Shown here piece by piece: positions 42,897-44,497 of a stretch of 44,497 nucleotides of DNA. Both the position numbers and the translations under genes were made by a program. The notes under the pieces were generated by a model that made no database searches, was not told the DNA's origin, and was given only the letters and a program-made list of their open reading frames with translations. This DNA is from Planctomycetota bacterium. Its GTDB lineage: Bacteria > Planctomycetota > B15-G4 > JADJEK01. Position 1 is the first letter of the stretch, and each line of letters begins with the position of its first letter. The stretch is taken from NCBI GenBank assembly GCA_016213895.1, contig JACQZJ010000075.1, forward strand, positions 1-44,497, given 5' to 3'.

Positions 42897-43771
42897 GCCA
42901 GGTACTTCCTGGACTCGAACAGCGCGGCGAGCTGCGCCACCTCGTCCTGCTCGACGTCGAGCCTGAGGAGCGGGGCGCCGCGGCTCCGCGCGCAGGCGGT
43001 GAGCGCGCGCTGGAAGGCGGCGTAGGCCGCGCCGTAGCGCAAGAGCGCGGCGCGGTCCACGGTCACGTCGCGCGCGTCGCCGCTCTCGGCGTCGACGAAG
43101 CGCACCTCGCCCGAGAACGGCGGGCTCTCGTCGCTCGCGCGCACGAGCTGCACCAGGAGCAGGCGGTGGCGCAGGCGGCCGAGCGCGGCCGCGAGCGCCT
43201 CGCCGCCCGCGGGATCGAAGAAGTCCGAAATCAGCGCGACCAGCCCCGGCCGCAGGCCGAGGCAGGAGAAGGCGCGCAGCGCCTTCCGCAGATCCGTTTC
43301 GCCCCCGGGCTCGAGGCGCGCCAGGAAGGAGGCGACGTCCAGCAGGCGGTTCTTGCCGGTCACCGGCCTGAGAGGCGCGAGCAGCCCGTCGGCGCAGGGG
43401 AACACGGCCACGCGGTCGTGCTGGTTCATGCTGATCGCCGCCAGCGCGAGCGCACAGCGCAGGCCGGCGCGCGCGCGCGGCACGTCCTCGACGAACATGC
43501 TCGCCGAGACGTCGGGCAGAAGATAGAGCGGCAGGTCCTCCTGCTCCTCGAACAGGCGCACGAAGACCTTGCCCAGGCGGCGGTAGACGTTCCAGTCGAT
43601 GGCGCGAAACTCGTCCCGGGGCGAGTACTGGCGGTGGTCGTGGAACTCGATGCCCGAACCGAGGTCTAGCGAGCGCTGCTCGGCGCGGCGGCCGCCGCGC
43701 GCCACGCGCCGCGCCAGGATCCTCAGGTTCCTGAGGCGCTCCAGGAACCGCGCGTCGAAGTAGTCGTGCAC
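42893..43771 (-). CDS. DUF58 domain protein of the MoxR operon
   Basis: The 292-aa protein starts at a GTG at 43771 (MHDYFDARFLERLRNLRIL), 13 bases after the MoxR stop, with a weak ribosome site. It is a compact soluble DUF58 member: GSGIEFHDHRQYSPRDEFRA, IDWNVYRRLGKVFVRLFEE and a VWA-like core with LPDVSASM and ALISDFFD. DUF58 proteins are nearly always encoded directly after moxR and are thought to be VWA-type partners or substrates of the AAA+ ATPase. No membrane helix is present, unlike longer DUF58 proteins. Confidence 0.92.
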   Translation of the reverse strand: MHDYFDARFLERLRNLRILARRVARGGRRAEQRSLDLGSGIEFHDHRQYSPRDEFRAIDWNVYRRLGKVFVRLFEEQEDLPLYLLPDVSASMFVEDVPRARAGLRCALALAAISMNQHDRVAVFPCADGLLAPLRPVTGKNRLLDVASFLARLEPGGETDLRKALRAFSCLGLRPGLVALISDFFDPAGGEALAAALGRLRHRLLLVQLVRASDESPPFSGEVRFVDAESGDARDVTVDRAALLRYGAAYAAFQRALTACARSRGAPLLRLDVEQDEVAQLAALFESRKYLA

Positions 43772-43784
43772 GCCCGCCCGCGCC

Positions 43785-44497
<713 letters not shown>

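Overview
The window is GC-rich, densely coding bacterial chromosome. Many genes overlap head to tail by 1-8 bases, and base composition makes long shadow frames open on both strands. The gene content suggests Planctomycetota or a relative: a MoxR/DUF58/BatA/VWA/giant-TPR operon, large secreted DUF3857-transglutaminase proteins, GH38 and GH51 glycosidases, and a GntR-LacI hybrid regulator. This is inferred from gene content only; no rRNA, tRNA or other marker gene is visible.

Layout. 1-889: 3' end of a PAS/histidine kinase. 879-6099 (minus): probable sugar-responsive unit of GntR-LacI regulator, secreted GH38 alpha-mannosidase and an unknown protein, read from an AT-rich promoter/operator near 6162-6203. 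6255-6653: RRM RNA-binding protein with a Rho-independent terminator. 6867-7895: DUF7309/DUF6930-like gene interrupted by an in-frame TAG. 7976-14294: carbohydrate cluster of a sodium:solute symporter (plus) convergent with a coupled minus-strand operon (divergent GH38, Gfo/Idh/MocA oxidoreductase, ribokinase). 14295-15234: no convincing gene, but an exact 93-bp direct repeat and a perfect hairpin. 15235-16975: exported thioredoxin-fold protein whose first active-site cysteine codon is TGA, followed by a hairpin that fits a bacterial SECIS, then a small anchored protein. 16994-20029 (minus): short asparaginase-like protein, class III aminotransferase and DUF4388 protein. 20130-20385: remnant of a beta-propeller gene. 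20386-27674 (minus): two coupled giant TPR/DUF3857/transglutaminase proteins, one with a full Cys-His-Asp triad and one without the cysteine. 27778-29620: methyltransferase convergent with an SNM1/Pso2-type nuclease. 29740-32770: broken GH51 arabinofuranosidase fused in frame to an unrelated hypothetical protein. 32804-44497 (minus): MoxR, DUF58, BatA-like, VWA and ~2000-residue TPR genes, the last two each carrying a one-base frameshift.

How the genes work together. Two or three glycan-degrading loci (GH38 with its regulator; GH38, dehydrogenase, kinase and symporter; remains of GH51) suggest a polysaccharide or glycoprotein degrader. The MoxR operon is probably an envelope-associated AAA+/VWA chaperone system.

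The most interesting single item is the UGPC thioredoxin-like selenoprotein (15235-16254), supported by a Sec-for-Cys replacement in an otherwise intact CxxC motif and by hairpin 15448-15465. Caution: several other genes here carry frameshifts or a nonsense codon, so sequencing error or gene decay must be excluded for each broken frame.
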